Translations under genes and position numbers: made by a program
Notes under the pieces: model-generated
Databases searched by the model: none
What the model was told of the DNA's origin: nothing
The model's input: the letters and a program-made list of their open reading frames with translations, nothing else
Source: Sclerurus mexicanus
Lineage: Eukaryota > Chordata > Aves > Passeriformes > Furnariidae
DNA: 64,000 nucleotides
NCBI GenBank assembly: GCA_013396755.1
Contig: VWZF01000449.1
Span: 619,870 to 683,869, forward strand
Reading direction: 5' to 3'
Shown: piece after piece, positions 49,385-61,199 of the stretch
Position numbering within the stretch: position 1 is the stretch's first letter
Layout of the letters: the number at the start of each line of letters is the position of its first letter

Positions 49385-49738
49385 GTGGAAACTATGGTTT
49401 TCTCCCTGCCTGCTGCAAGCTAACCTTTTAAATGAGTGTACAGTGCAGAGCAGTATCTGCGCCCCCAGGAAGCAAACAGAGTGGCCGGGGATGCCCAATC
49501 CCACTGGGCAGCTCGATTCGGAAACCCAGTGCTGAAATGTGCTGGTTTCAGTGCTGATCACTTCGGCTGCACACTTGTCCGGGGTGCTCCCGTGCTGGCA
49601 TTTCGGACTGCAGGAGAGCTGGGGCAGCAGCGCTGGCAGCGGGAGTGCCCGGGGCACGGCAGCGGTCGGTGCTCCGCCTTAACACAGCCACGAGTCCTCC
49701 ACAGCCAGGAGGGGCTGCGGCTGCTCCCTCTGCTGCAG

Positions 49739-49925
49739 TATCATGGAATCACGGAATGGTTTGGGTTGGAGGGAAGGGACTTTCAAGGTCATCTAGTCCC
49801 AAACCCGCTGCCATGGGCAGGGACACCTCCCGCTCGACGAGGTGCCTCCAAGCCCATCTGACCTGACCGTGAACACTTCCAGGGCTGAGGCACCCACAGC
49901 TTTTCTGGGCATATCTCCTTTATCA
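49739..49925 (-). mobile_element. CR1 LINE 3' end
   Basis: Starts gtatcatggaatcacggaat and follows the CR1 3' text (gccatgggcagggacacctc) for about 185 bp. It sits at the edge of the TXNL4A CpG island. Confidence 0.88.
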
Positions 49926-49959
49926 AATCGCATGCAGGCACAGGGAGTTCCTTGACACG

Positions 49960-50340
49960 GCAGAGCGACCAGCAGCAGAGATCGGGAGGTCCGGGCGCTG
50001 CGGGACCCGCTCCCGCCCGGCCCCGCCCGGCCCCGNNNNNNNNNNNNNNNNNNNNNNNNNNNNNNNNNNNNNNNNNNNNNNNNNNNNNNNNNNNNNNNNN
50101 NNNNNNNNNNNNNNNNNNNNNNNNNNNNNNNNNNNNNNNNNNNNNNNNNNNNCGGGGCGGCGGCGGGGCCGGGTGGTACCGGGGGGTACCGGGGGCCCGG
50201 GGGATCCCCGTGGGCGCACGGGAAAGCGGGACGGGCTGTCAGCTCCCGGGGGACCCCTGTGGGTGCCCCGGGAAGGCAGGACGGGCGGTCAGCTCCCGGC
50301 GCATTCCCGTGTCCCGCAGGCTCGCCAGCCGCCCGCCAGG
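49960..50340 (+). promoter_or_regulatory. TXNL4A: CpG island and promoter region of TXNL4A, with N gap
   Basis: Extremely GC-rich sequence ends at the TXNL4A ATG (50341). A 117-base N run occupies 50036-50152, so part of the core promoter is unknown. Near 50,205-50,310 there are two imperfect copies of a roughly 50 bp unit sharing gtcagctcccgg. A possible 3' splice site (tgtcccgcag) lies 21 nt before the ATG, which would imply a non-coding first exon upstream. Confidence 0.75.
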
Positions 50341-53300
50341 ATGTCGTACATGCTGCCGCACTTGCACAATGGGTGGCAGGTGGACCAGGCCATCCTGTCG
50401 GAGGAGGACCGGGTCGTGGTGATCCGCTTCGGGCACGACTGGGACCCCACGTGCATGAAGATGGACGAGGTCCTGTACAGCATCGCCGAGAAGGTACACC
50501 GGGCGCGGCGCGGCGTGTCCCCGGCGGCTTGCGCGAAGCCCGGGGCAGACTGTATAACTCGGGTTCTGGAGAGGTATTCCAGCTTTAGGAGGCAGCGGGA
50601 AAGCTGTTTTGCTTTTGTGAGTGCCACCTAAAGTCCCTGACTGCCCTGATGTTTGTTTAATGGAGTGAAAACAGTTCTAAAATCAGGATCGCTGCCTGTG
50701 AACTACCCGTCATTTAACGATAGTCAGCATTCAGGAACAAGTGCGTGGTGGTAGGGCTGCTGTGGCTCTTGGGAAGGCAGCACTCTCACAGTGAAAATGT
50801 ATAGCAGCTTCGGGTTTCCATTTGAATAACTTTGAAAGCTGCTTTCATTATGGCTCCTAAGAATGGTGAGGTGCTAAAACGTACAGGATAGTGTTGATCT
50901 GTCAGTCGTATCTGTCAGTGGTATTGTTGGTGGAGACAGGTAGCATTCCACTGAGTTGTCCGGTCTGAATTAAATTTTAGGAGCCAAACTCCAAAGCTCT
51001 TTTCAGATGGAAACTGAATGCTTGCTGACAGCTGGCCACTCACTTAAGAAAAATAGACACTGAAGAAAAATTACACTGTTAGAATACACACTGAGCTATG
51101 ATTTACCTTTTCATATATTTGCTAAAGGTTTTGTGTAGTGCTAGATGTAGAAAATTGACAGTTCTACAATTGAACCCCACGAATAAAAGAAGCAAGAATA
51201 TCTGAACTGTGAATGGTAACTTGGGTGGGAAAAGACATCAGCTATCATAGAAATTATGAAATGTTTTGGGTTGGAAGGGACCTTAAAGATCATCTTGTTC
51301 CAACCCTCCTGCTGTGGGCAGGGACACCTTCCACTACACCAGGTTGCTTAGACTCCCATTCAGCCTGACCTTGAACACTTCCAGGGATGGGGCATCCCCA
51401 ACTTTGCTGCCTTCATATAAAATTCTGTGCATGCTTCATAGCTTGGTATGGTGTTCTTTTCGTGGTGTACTCCTTTATGTGGTGTACTCCTTTGTCCTCT
51501 AATGTTATTTTTAAATAAATTAACTTGGGTCTTGAAAATCCCCACAAATGAAAGGTCTGTACCTACAACCAAGTGTTAAGAAATAATAGAATACATTAAG
51601 GAGCTGTGACATGTTTTGCTTTAGTTGTTTTGTGTTCAGCGTGGTGGGAGTGTCTTATGCTGAGGTACTGTTAGTATGGACTTGTGGCAGGATGCTTGGC
51701 AATTTGGCAGACATGCTGGCAGTTAGGGGTGACTGGGGAAGAAAGAACAATGTAACTTCTTATTTAAAAATCTCCCTCTGCAGAAATGGCAAATTAAAGG
51801 GGGAGATCCTTCCTCATCCTCTTGCTTACAAGCCATGTTTGGATCTCTGCTGTTTTAAAGAGTGAGTAAAAGTTCCAATTGTAAAGGTGTTTATACTGGA
51901 GAATAATACAGAATGTTAATGTGCTGTAATTGCAGTCTACATTCAAAGACAATAGCCATATTTTAAATTTGTTAACATGGTGCAACATTCTTTTAGACTG
52001 CAGCATGTTTTTTGGTATCTAATATTTATCTGTACTCTATAATAAGAAAACCATTTTTTTTCAATTTGGATCCTTTTGGGGAAGAGGAAACTAGAATGCT
52101 ATATGGAAATACAAAGTAGATTATTTTCACTGAAAAGTACTCTTCTTGCAGTTGACTATTTCCCCCCGCCCCAGTGTTACATGAAAAAGAAGCAAGGTTT
52201 CACTGAGTGTGAAAACAAATGGTAATTGTAAGATGTCAGACTTTTTGCTTTGTCGGCATTTCAACCAAACATATAAGAACGGAGTTTCACAAATTTCCTC
52301 TTGAACACTTTTTTTTCAAAATAGACCTTTTTTTTTTTCTTCAAAGGAAACTCACAATTATAAAAACCCATCCCCTGAGATACAGGGCTTTGTTTACTAA
52401 ATCAATGCCCCTTGTTTAAGTAATACTTTAAACCCATGATTTATCTATGTCTGAATACTGTAAATCAGATAACAGTTGTATTGGGTCAATGTCGGTTTAG
52501 GGATGATTGTTCAAATGTTGAGCATTTATTTAACCATAATCAGAAGTGTGAGTAGCTGTGGCTTTTCCTCAAACATTAGTTATGCCTCTGCATTTCTGCT
52601 AAGGTTACATGAAAAGTGAGAGAGGAAGAGAAGGTGAGGCAGGGAGAAAGTGAGCTATGAAAAAAGTATATTGGTAGTTACTGATGATTTTGTAATTAAA
52701 GTTGAGCAAAGCTAATCCATCTACTGATGCCTGTAGTTTTCAAAATTATTAGCTGTAAGTCTTGTTCTTGGCACTATAATGTCTTTTTGTTTTCCCCTAG
52801 CAGTTTATCACCTAAACTTACAGCATAATTGGCATGAAAAAAAATCAAATATCGACAGTATAGACTTTCAAGTTTGTACTTAACTCTGTTCAGTTCAGTA
52901 ATGCAAGTCTGCTGCTGCCTTCAACTTGAATGATTTGTTGAAAAAGCTAGTCTCAGTTCCTGTATTTTTTTCTTGTAAGTTCTTAATCCTTAAAGACATC
53001 TAAACAGAAAAAAAATTGCCTAGAAACTGGTTAAGAGGATGAGAAGATGGAATCTTAGATCTTGTTTCCTTACATATTTGCTGTATGCAATTTGGGATGT
53101 AAGGTTTGCTTCTCAAGGGCAGCTGAAATCTTAACAAAAATAAAAAGAAGAGTATTACCTCTGACAGAAATTTAAAAAAACTTAATGATTTTTGCCATTC
53201 ATACTAGTCATTAATCACTTCCGTGTCAATCTCATATTGTAGAAATGCATGCCTTTTTTTTTTTTTTTAGAATTATATAATTATTGAAGAAAGTAAGGAG

Positions 53301-56300
53301 GGGGAACTTTGACAACAAATGATACTTGTTTCATCTGACATAGGATTTTTCTTACATCTGTTTACTGTTTATCAACAAAGTGTGTGGTCTTCACCAAGAG
53401 AGTATACAGAACCTGTATTTGACATTAAAGGCTCTATAGAGTCCTCTGCTGTATAGTCTTGAGCCATTCAGTTTAAAGATTTAGTAGCAGTCCTCAAGCA
53501 GATACAGTTTTGTGAAGTATTAAAATAGTCTGTAACTGTGGCTAGGCAATAACATACTTTTGGTTTTTATATATGTGTGTTGAGTAATGTAGACTGATCT
53601 ATGAAGCTACCATAATTGAGGGGGGGAGGGGAAAGCCAAAACTGAAGCAAAATCCAAGCCCAACCCTTGAAAGCAAGTCATAAAATTTTGAATCCATGTT
53701 GCTGTTTGACTTAGTTTCCTACTCTTTGACTTAGTTTCTGTCTCTGTCCTGTCCCCATGGACAGCAGCTACAATGGCCTGGTAAGACAGAGAAAGTTTTG
53801 GATTGAAAGACAGATAAAGGAAGTCATAACGTCAGAAATAAATATTTAGTATCTGTCTCTTCTTTCTGCTGAAAATGCTTTTATCTTCAGATGCTGAACA
53901 AGTGAGGTGATGTCCAAAAGCAGGTCTCTCGCTACAGTTTCGGTTTTGTGTTAAGTACTTTCAGAATAAATTTGTGTTATTACATGTTCAACTTCTAAAA
54001 TACCACAAGGTTTTTTGCATATTGTCTGTACAGGAAAATTTTGGTTTACAGTAACAACCTCAGTGTAGTCTCCATTGTTGCAACTGCTTTTATTTATTGT
54101 GGTTTGCTTGCTCAGAGTTGTATTTAATTCTTTTTTTGAGGTCTTCATACCCTATCCTCAGTCATAACTCAAAAGTCAGAAAGAAAACTTGTTAAGCAAC
54201 CACTGCCTTGACAGGATAGCAAAGCTTTTTCTGTATAGGAATGTAGGTTTTGAACTGATAATTCTGTCTGAGCAATGGATTCACGACCCATTGGGGAGAG
54301 GTTAATATTTCATTTGTCTCTACATGCTTAGTAGCTCAAGTATGGATAAACTCCAGCATCCATATCAGCCTGAATCCATAAATACTTCAATTGCTTTTGT
54401 TTAAATTGAAGCCTAAGCTAAAGCTGTATGTGATGCCAGCTCAAATGCTGCTGTGTACTGCTGCTATCTTGGCTCCAATATTGTGTCTGAGACAGTAAGT
54501 GCTTTTTCAGGCTGTAAAACTGGTCAACATTGTGCAGAGAGAACCACTTGAGTAATTCTGCAGGCCTTGTCTCATGTTCATATAAAATGCCTCTTGGTGA
54601 CAAGCTTGCCCAGCCTGGCATGGCATGCAAATGATAGATGTGGCCACTGCAGTGCTCCTGCATCACCCTCTCCATGTTTTAGCCTCTTACTCATGTTTTT
54701 GTCTAGTTCTTTCTTGGGCTTGAATCCCAACCTCTTGCTGCTGCATGCACTGGAGTGCAAGGCCCACGTCATGGGTAATGTTGGCAGCAGCCAGTGCCCA
54801 AACTCAACAAAACACACCCTTATTCAATGGGCTTGGAAGCTAAGTTGTTTTGGAGTGGTTATCTTGTCAGATTTGAAATTAAGACGGTGAGGGGTAAAGA
54901 ACAGAGCCACTTTTAAAGTTTTGAATTTGAAGTTGAGTATCCAGCTTTAAGGTCTGCTTTAGACTTCATGCAAGCTTTTCAGCAGGTGACTACAATCATT
55001 TTCACTTCTATAAAAGTAGGTAAGAGAGAAGGTTGATTCAGTTAATGTCTTGGATATTTGGATTATGTGGTACCTTGCACATATGCTGTGCAAAGGTGAT
55101 TTGAGTGATCTAGTCCTTTTCATAAGATTTATATAATAACTTATTTAAAACTTGAATAGTCTTTTATGAAATCTTAGGCTTTTGACATTCACTGCTAGTG
55201 ACAAGCATTTCTGGTTCTGCAACAGCTCAACTAAATTAAATGTGTATAATATAAAACTAACTTTAAAAGTGCATTTGTTCAGTCCTAGCTGGAGTACAGA
55301 GTTTTTGGAAGTAAAATTTGGGTTTAGTAGTGGTTTTGTAGTGGTATTCTGGTGCAACATGTAAATCTCCTTGGACTAATCTATCAGTGAACAAAGCAGG
55401 TTTTTAGCATGTTTTGTTAATGCTAGGCTTACCTTAAAATTATTTTCCAATCTCCAAATTAAATAATAGTTCAAAGATAGTTTGCTTTGTCGAAATTGCT
55501 GAATGTGTTGTAGAAATTTCCCCACGTGGCAAAGGTGTGCTGCTGATGGTAAAAATCCAGAAAGGTGGAAGAAGCAATTTTAAGATAAAAGGAAAACAGC
55601 TTTTCAGGTGTTTTATTTTTCAAAAAAGTACCTAACCCCCCACAACTGCCTTTTGCCTGCTAAGGCAAAACAGGGAGTAAGTTGTCACCTCTCAGCTGAA
55701 TTGTTGACTCTGAACATCCCATTAAGCTTCTAAAAAAATTGTAATGGGCTTGAAGGATCCATTCAGAAGGTTGGATATTATGACTAACTTGAGTTTATAC
55801 GGCCTTACCTCTTGCCTCATTTAGAACATGACTTAAATGGGATGTTTTCCTTAGGTTACTGACTGAATCTAGGACTATAATTGGCTCCATAAAAGCACAG
55901 TAAAAACTACTTAAATGCTGTTTCACTCCAGAGGAGATTTTACTTCCTTTGCTAGCAATGCTTACATCTTTGAAGTGTGATTATTTTTTATAATTTTGAA
56001 ACTGTCTTGAAGCAGAAGTCCATAAAAACTATTTACAAAGTGCTTCTGGGTTTTTTTTGCAAAGAAACATCTCCCTGCTTTCTCAGTTAAAGTGCCTGCT
56101 AAGATGTCTAAGTACAGGGCATACAAATATATTGTATTTTTCCTTGTACAAACTAATACTGTTTTGTGAACTAAAACAAAACACTGTTACATCAAGCAGA
56201 TATTATACTCATCCCAGCATTTCCAGGCTTTTGATAGCAAAATTAACAGGTGGGCAGTACTGTCAGAAACAGTAAGTTTGCCACAGAGCTTAGACCATGT

Positions 56301-58214
56301 GTGTTAACCCCATCTTGCATAGTAAATGGGAAGGACCAAAATTGTGTTAGTATGTAACTAAGAATGGGGAGGCACAGTGGTGCAGTCATGGTACAATGCA
56401 TGAGCATTTGATAATACACCTTATTGTTAAAGGTTTGGGTAATTTAGGTAACTCCTTACAACCTTATGCCTATGAGTGTGTTAATTTCTACTGTACACAT
56501 ATGAGCTAAGTTCAGAAACCAAAACTTACCTAAATTCCACTTAAGGTCAAATATGCTACACCTAAGGAACAAAAGTGTGACATAGTTTTCTTACGAGAAT
56601 GAAGGCATTAACTATGACATTAAAGGGGAAGGATTCTTGTGCATTTAGCTGAGTAACTCTGCAGAACAGAAGCCGGTTTTGCCAGAATTGCCCAGAGAAT
56701 AGCTTCTCATCAAGGCCTTTTTTTCATTAGCAATTACACTTTTAAGCTCTCAAAAAAAGCTACCAGGTTTTTTATTAAATTATCAGTTTTATTTTAATGA
56801 GTCTTGTTAGACAAATTGGATGTTATAGAGGTGGAAAAACGCTTGGAGTCAGGCACCAGGGCATTGTAGATCATTAATTTTCTGAAGTCTGTAAGCAGCT
56901 GATGACAGGCAAAATGTCAGCTTGGCTTGCACAAAGAAGTTATTCTACTTGTTTAGAGCTGTGCATGTCACAGTGAGGTCTCAGTTCTATATAAGGGGCA
57001 TTTGTCTCTCTGGATGTTGATTTAGCATATTGTCTTCCCACTTGATACAGGATGTGAAATGAGCATCTTGGCTATATTTAAAAATCTTTCCTATGTTAAT
57101 TGGTTGTAGTGGTTAAAAATAAAAGCAAGGCTGTTGATTGTGATTTTATGACTTAATAATTTAGAAAATAAATGTTACAATAACAAAAGCTTATGTCTTT
57201 TAATTGGTAATACAAATAGTGAAAAATTTATTAATATATATTGCTTTTGCATTTCCTTTTTCTTCTGTTTAGGTTAAAAACTTTGCTGTTATTTATCTTG
57301 TGGACATCACTGAAGTACCAGACTTCAACAAGATGTACGAGTTGTACGATCCCTGTACCGTCATGTTTTTCTTCAGGTACATGATGGTTCTAGAATGTAA
57401 CTAATTTAAATGTTTTGTTTGTCAAATACAGTGTCTCAGTAAATTATTTCCAAATGCATATTAGCATACTGATGCTACATTTTCATTGCTCTACAAAAGA
57501 GTAAACTGACTAAATAGGAAAATAGCTTGTTTTCCAATTAGCCTAGTAACGGTGTTTGATAAGAGTACAAATTAGTGATAGTGAGAACTTCTTTTATTAT
57601 CCAGTATTTTTTGTTTTAAATCTCAAACAGAAGATGTACAGAATGCTGTAGCAATATGGCAGTCAAGCTTGTCAAACTTGCTTTAAAGATAAAGTAATAA
57701 GGTTTTTTTAAGGCATCTGCATTGATGAGATAAAATGTACTACCGACAAGGATGGTCTGAAGTAGTGGAAAAAAGATACAAACAATGAGGAATATACTGA
57801 AGGATAATTGCACTGAATAACCATCTTGGGGGCATGTTTGCAGTCCTTATTTCTTTAGAAATTGGCAGTAAAATGTCAGCTTGAGTGACAGGAGTGGATA
57901 CTCTTTCTTGGATGCTTATTTTGAAAGCTTCTTTACATTAAAAGGGCTTCTTTTGAATCCTAAAAAGCATTTTTAGAGATATAAAGTTTCTTTTTGAAAT
58001 ATAACACCATATTAACTTTAGGGTTTTTTCTTTCTCTTTAAGGAACAAACACATCATGATTGATTTAGGTACAGGTAATAACAACAAGATCAACTGGGCA
58101 ATGGAAGACAAGCAAGAGATGATTGACATTATAGAAACTGTTTATAGAGGAGCCCGCAAAGGTCGAGGTTTGGTGGTATCACCTAAGGATTATTCCACTA
58201 AATACAGATATTGA
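50341..58214 (+). CDS. TXNL4A: TXNL4A, U5 snRNP 15 kDa protein (DIM1)
   Basis: TXNL4A is the thioredoxin-fold DIM1 protein of the U4/U6.U5 tri-snRNP, needed for pre-mRNA splicing in the nucleus. Three coding exons: 50341-50493, 57273-57376 and 58043-58214 (stop TGA at 58212-58214). They join to 142 residues, exactly the length of this highly conserved family. The start MSYMLPHLHNGWQVDQ and the end KDYSTKYRY are diagnostic. The segment HDWDPTCMKMDE replaces the usual thioredoxin CxxC active site. Donor and acceptor sites are GT-AG (AAG/gtacac; tctgtttag; cttcag/gtacat; ctctttaag). The 6.8 kb first intron holds one CR1. The ATG follows a CpG island directly, and the start is fixed by protein conservation. 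Confidence 0.99.
50494..57272 (+). other. TXNL4A: TXNL4A intron 1
   Basis: A 6.8 kb AT-rich intron. Besides the CR1 at 51.2 kb and several poly-T tracts (for example near 53,252), I see no nested gene or structured RNA. The ORFs inside it show no recognisable domains. Confidence 0.7.
51245..51412 (-). mobile_element. CR1 LINE 3' end
   Basis: CR1 3' end in minus orientation in TXNL4A intron 1: gttttgggttggaagggacc, then tgctgtgggcagggacacct and cttgaacacttccagggatg, ending abruptly near 51,412. Confidence 0.9.
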
Positions 58215-59275
58215 CATTTCTTTGGGCTGCATTTTTTCTCAATTCTACATCCACTTAAATTTATTATTGTGTATGTGTACATATAGGTATATTAAAAGAA
58301 AAAAACCCTACAAGTCCTTGAACTTTGAGCATAATTTGAATTATTTAAAAGGTTTTAATTCTGTTTGAAAAGTAGAAGACTTGAAGCCTGTAACTGTCTT
58401 GACTACAGTAATATTGTAGCTGAATTTTGGGGGTTTATTTTTTAAAGATTTTACTATTTGTTGTTCTTTTGGTATTATGTATTTTTGTACACAGAAAATC
58501 TGTTTGCAGAAAAACATGGCAACTAGTTTTGTCTGCTTTTGTTACACAAATATCCAGGAAAATTATAGCTTTTTTAAAAGAATAAAGTGAGCTCCACTTA
58601 TTCACCTTAATTTTTTTCAGCCAATTAAATTTGTGAATGAAAACAAATGTAATTGGATGCAAATCCACAATGTTAAGATGAAGGCTTATTACTTTTCTCA
58701 GGATTTCCTTGCATAGCAAATTAGTCTTACGTATCCACTAAAAATGGGAATAAAACACTGAGGTGCATTTATTAATATCAGCAAAAATCAGGTAATTAAT
58801 ATTTGACAAAACAGAGAAAACATCTTCCATGACTTTGCACACCATCATCCCCTGTCAGCATAACTGACTTGTGCCGATGGACTCCTTTTTCATGCTTGTG
58901 CACACAGCAGGCAGTTTGAATACTTAGCAGGTTCTGCAGAGCCAAGGCTGGAGCTGGCTGCACAGCCAGCAGTTGAAGAAACCATGAGCCATGCTTTCTG
59001 TCACTTGACCTCAGTTTGTCTAATATATACTAAAATACATATATTCTCAGGAGACTTGGATTAGATTCCACTGGCTCTTGAAATTTCCATTTGCATTTCT
59101 GACAACTTCTGTGGTAATGGAGTTGGTGTTGTATGGGGGCTTCTTGGTCCAGTTTGTCAGAAGACAAAGCAGAATATGCTTTTTTACCATCAAGTGTACT
59201 TTAGAGGATTTAGGATGAGTTACAGAAGTAAAACACAAGGGTCCCAATTTCTGATGAAGTTAATCTGGTTTACAG
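58215..59275 (+). other. TXNL4A: TXNL4A 3' UTR and flank
   Basis: AATAAA occurs at 58581-58586 and again at 58749-58754, about 370 and 540 bp beyond the stop, so either could end the transcript. No other feature is recognisable up to the LTR at 59.28 kb. Confidence 0.5.
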
Positions 59276-59276
59276 T

Positions 59277-59805
59277 TACGGTGGGTTGACCTTGTCTGGA
59301 TGCCAGGTACCCACCCAGCTGCTCTATCACTCCCTTTCCCAGATGGACAGGGGAGAGAAAATAATATAGAAAATAACTTGTAGGTTGAGATAAAGGAGTT
59401 TTTAGTAAAGCAAAAGTAAAAGTTTGCGTGCATGCAAGCCAAGAGGGAAAAAAGTTTATTCTACTTCCCTTTAGCAAGTGTTCAGCCACTTCCTGGAAAG
59501 CAGGGCTTCAGCAAACGTTATAAAATAATGAATGCCACCCCTTCCTTTTCCTTTCCTTAGCTTCTATATCTGAGCTGACATCATATGGTATGAAATATCC
59601 CTTTGGTTAGTATGGATCAGCTGGCCTTGTGTCCCCTCCCAGGATCTTACCCTCAACTGGGGAAGGAATGTTACAGTGCTGATGTGTGCTCAGCAGTGGC
59701 CAAAACACTGGTGTGTTATCAACACCCTTCTACCTACCAATGCACAGAACAGTCCTGTGAGGGCTGGTGTGGGAAAATGAACGCCATCTCAGCCAGAATT
59801 AATTT
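59277..59805 (-). mobile_element. Solo LTR of an avian endogenous retrovirus
   Basis: About 530 bp that I recognise as a common bird LTR in antisense: gtgggttgaccttgtctgga, ggatgccaggtacccaccca, caggggagagaaaat, gtgttcagccacttcctgga, gacatcatatggtatgaaat and gtgttatcaacacccttcta, in the expected order. No internal retroviral genes flank it, so it is a recombined solo LTR. The TATA region (minus strand, agatatagaagc) is degenerate. I could not establish a target-site duplication. Confidence 0.75.
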
Positions 59806-59829
59806 TGGAATAATTTATGATGGAAGGAA

Positions 59830-60060
59830 CCATCAAACTCAAGTCATAGTGGGTTCCACTTGGCCAGGTTGTCCAGGACTGTGTCCAGTGTTGAGTATCT
59901 TGGTTGGAAGATCTCTTCCAACCTCGACTCTGATCTCTTAAGGATGGAGATTCCTCAGCCTTTCTGGAAGGCATATTCTGCTGCTTGAGCACCTTCGTAG
60001 TAGGAAGAGGTGTTTCTTGTATCTAGCTGGAATTTTCTGTGTTTCAGTTTGTCTCAAATA
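59830..60060 (-). mobile_element. Diverged CR1 LINE remnant
   Basis: Old CR1-like text (ggccaggttgtccaggactg, ggagattcctcagcctttct, gaggtgtttcttgtatctag) in minus orientation, much diverged. It directly follows the LTR. Confidence 0.45.
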
Positions 60061-60647
60061 ACTCTCTCGTGTAAAGCACCTCCAAGAGTCCCAACTGTCC
60101 CCATGCTCTACTGTGGGATAGTTGTTGGCAGCAGGAAGCCATAGGTTTTTCTAAAGGCTGAACTAACAGAATTCCAGAATTGTCTAAAACCCTTGTATGC
60201 TTTGTACTCCACCATAACTTGGTGGCTTGCTTTTTTAACTCCTTCACAATGGATTTCTTGCCTTTGAACTTCATGAGGTCTCTGTTGGCCCATTTCTCCA
60301 GCCCGTCCTCCAGTACATCACCCTCTCCCCCCAGCATGACAGTGCTTGCAAGTCTACACTGACTAAAGCATGGATTGGAATGATTTCTTGATATTAATGA
60401 AGGCTGCAGTAGATTTATTTATTCCTCATTAGCTGAGGTATTTACCTGGCAATACATCCATTTCTGCATTTATGGTAAAAGGTTTCCATTATATTTCAAA
60501 CTAAATCTTTCCTGCAAAGAGTGCCAATGTTTTGGTGTACAGCAACTTTAAAGTCAGTGGAGATGCCCTGTTTTCTCTGACTCTACCATGTCTTCTTCAG
60601 GACGTGTTTGGTAACTAGAATTCCTCATCTATCTCAAAGCCTTCTGT

Positions 60648-61180
60648 CTCAGTTTAAAAAAACAAAAAAGCCAAGATGTCTGTCAAGGAAAGTGAGGAAC
60701 CTTCCTAGAAAGAGAATGGCCCTCTCCTCGAGCCACCACAACCTTTGAAATTCAGAGGCTTCAGGCAAAAAAATGCAGAAAAAAAAGGGTAACAGTTCTT
60801 TACTACAAATATATAGATCAAAAAGAACAAGCAACAACACCCTCGCTGGAACTTCCAAACACTTGAGTCCCACTTTGTCTTTGGGTGAGTTACAGCTACC
60901 AGCAGCGGGCGCGGGTGGGGTGTCGATAAGACCCCGCAGTGCCGTGCTGAGCTGGGTAAAGCCAGTCCCAAACCAGACGGCACAGCCAAAAAACACATGT
61001 GTCCGCCCCAGCGGGCCGGGTCCCGGACCAAACAAAAAGGGAAGCATCCCCCCAGAAGGAAAAAAAAGAAAAGGACACGCAGGGAAAATGGCTTCCCCCA
61101 CCGCCTCAGGGCATAGGCAAAATAAACAAAGGAACCTCCTACCTTTGCAAAGCTATTAGCGTTTCAATAGAAAAGCCATT
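60648..61180 (-). mobile_element. Probable second solo LTR
   Basis: On the minus strand the block ends in a sequence with ttgcctgaagcctctgaatt, ttcctcactttccttgacag and acatcttggcttttttg, which resembles the 3' part of another avian LTR. A GC-rich section at 60,900-61,080 would be its U3/R. The 150-codon minus ORF lies wholly inside it. The outer boundary near 61,180 is approximate. Confidence 0.5.
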
Positions 61181-61199
61181 GGAGTCCGAGCTAGAAACT

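Noticed and set aside
60649..61101. 150-codon minus-strand ORF
   Set aside because: It falls entirely in the probable solo LTR and has no retroviral protein motif.
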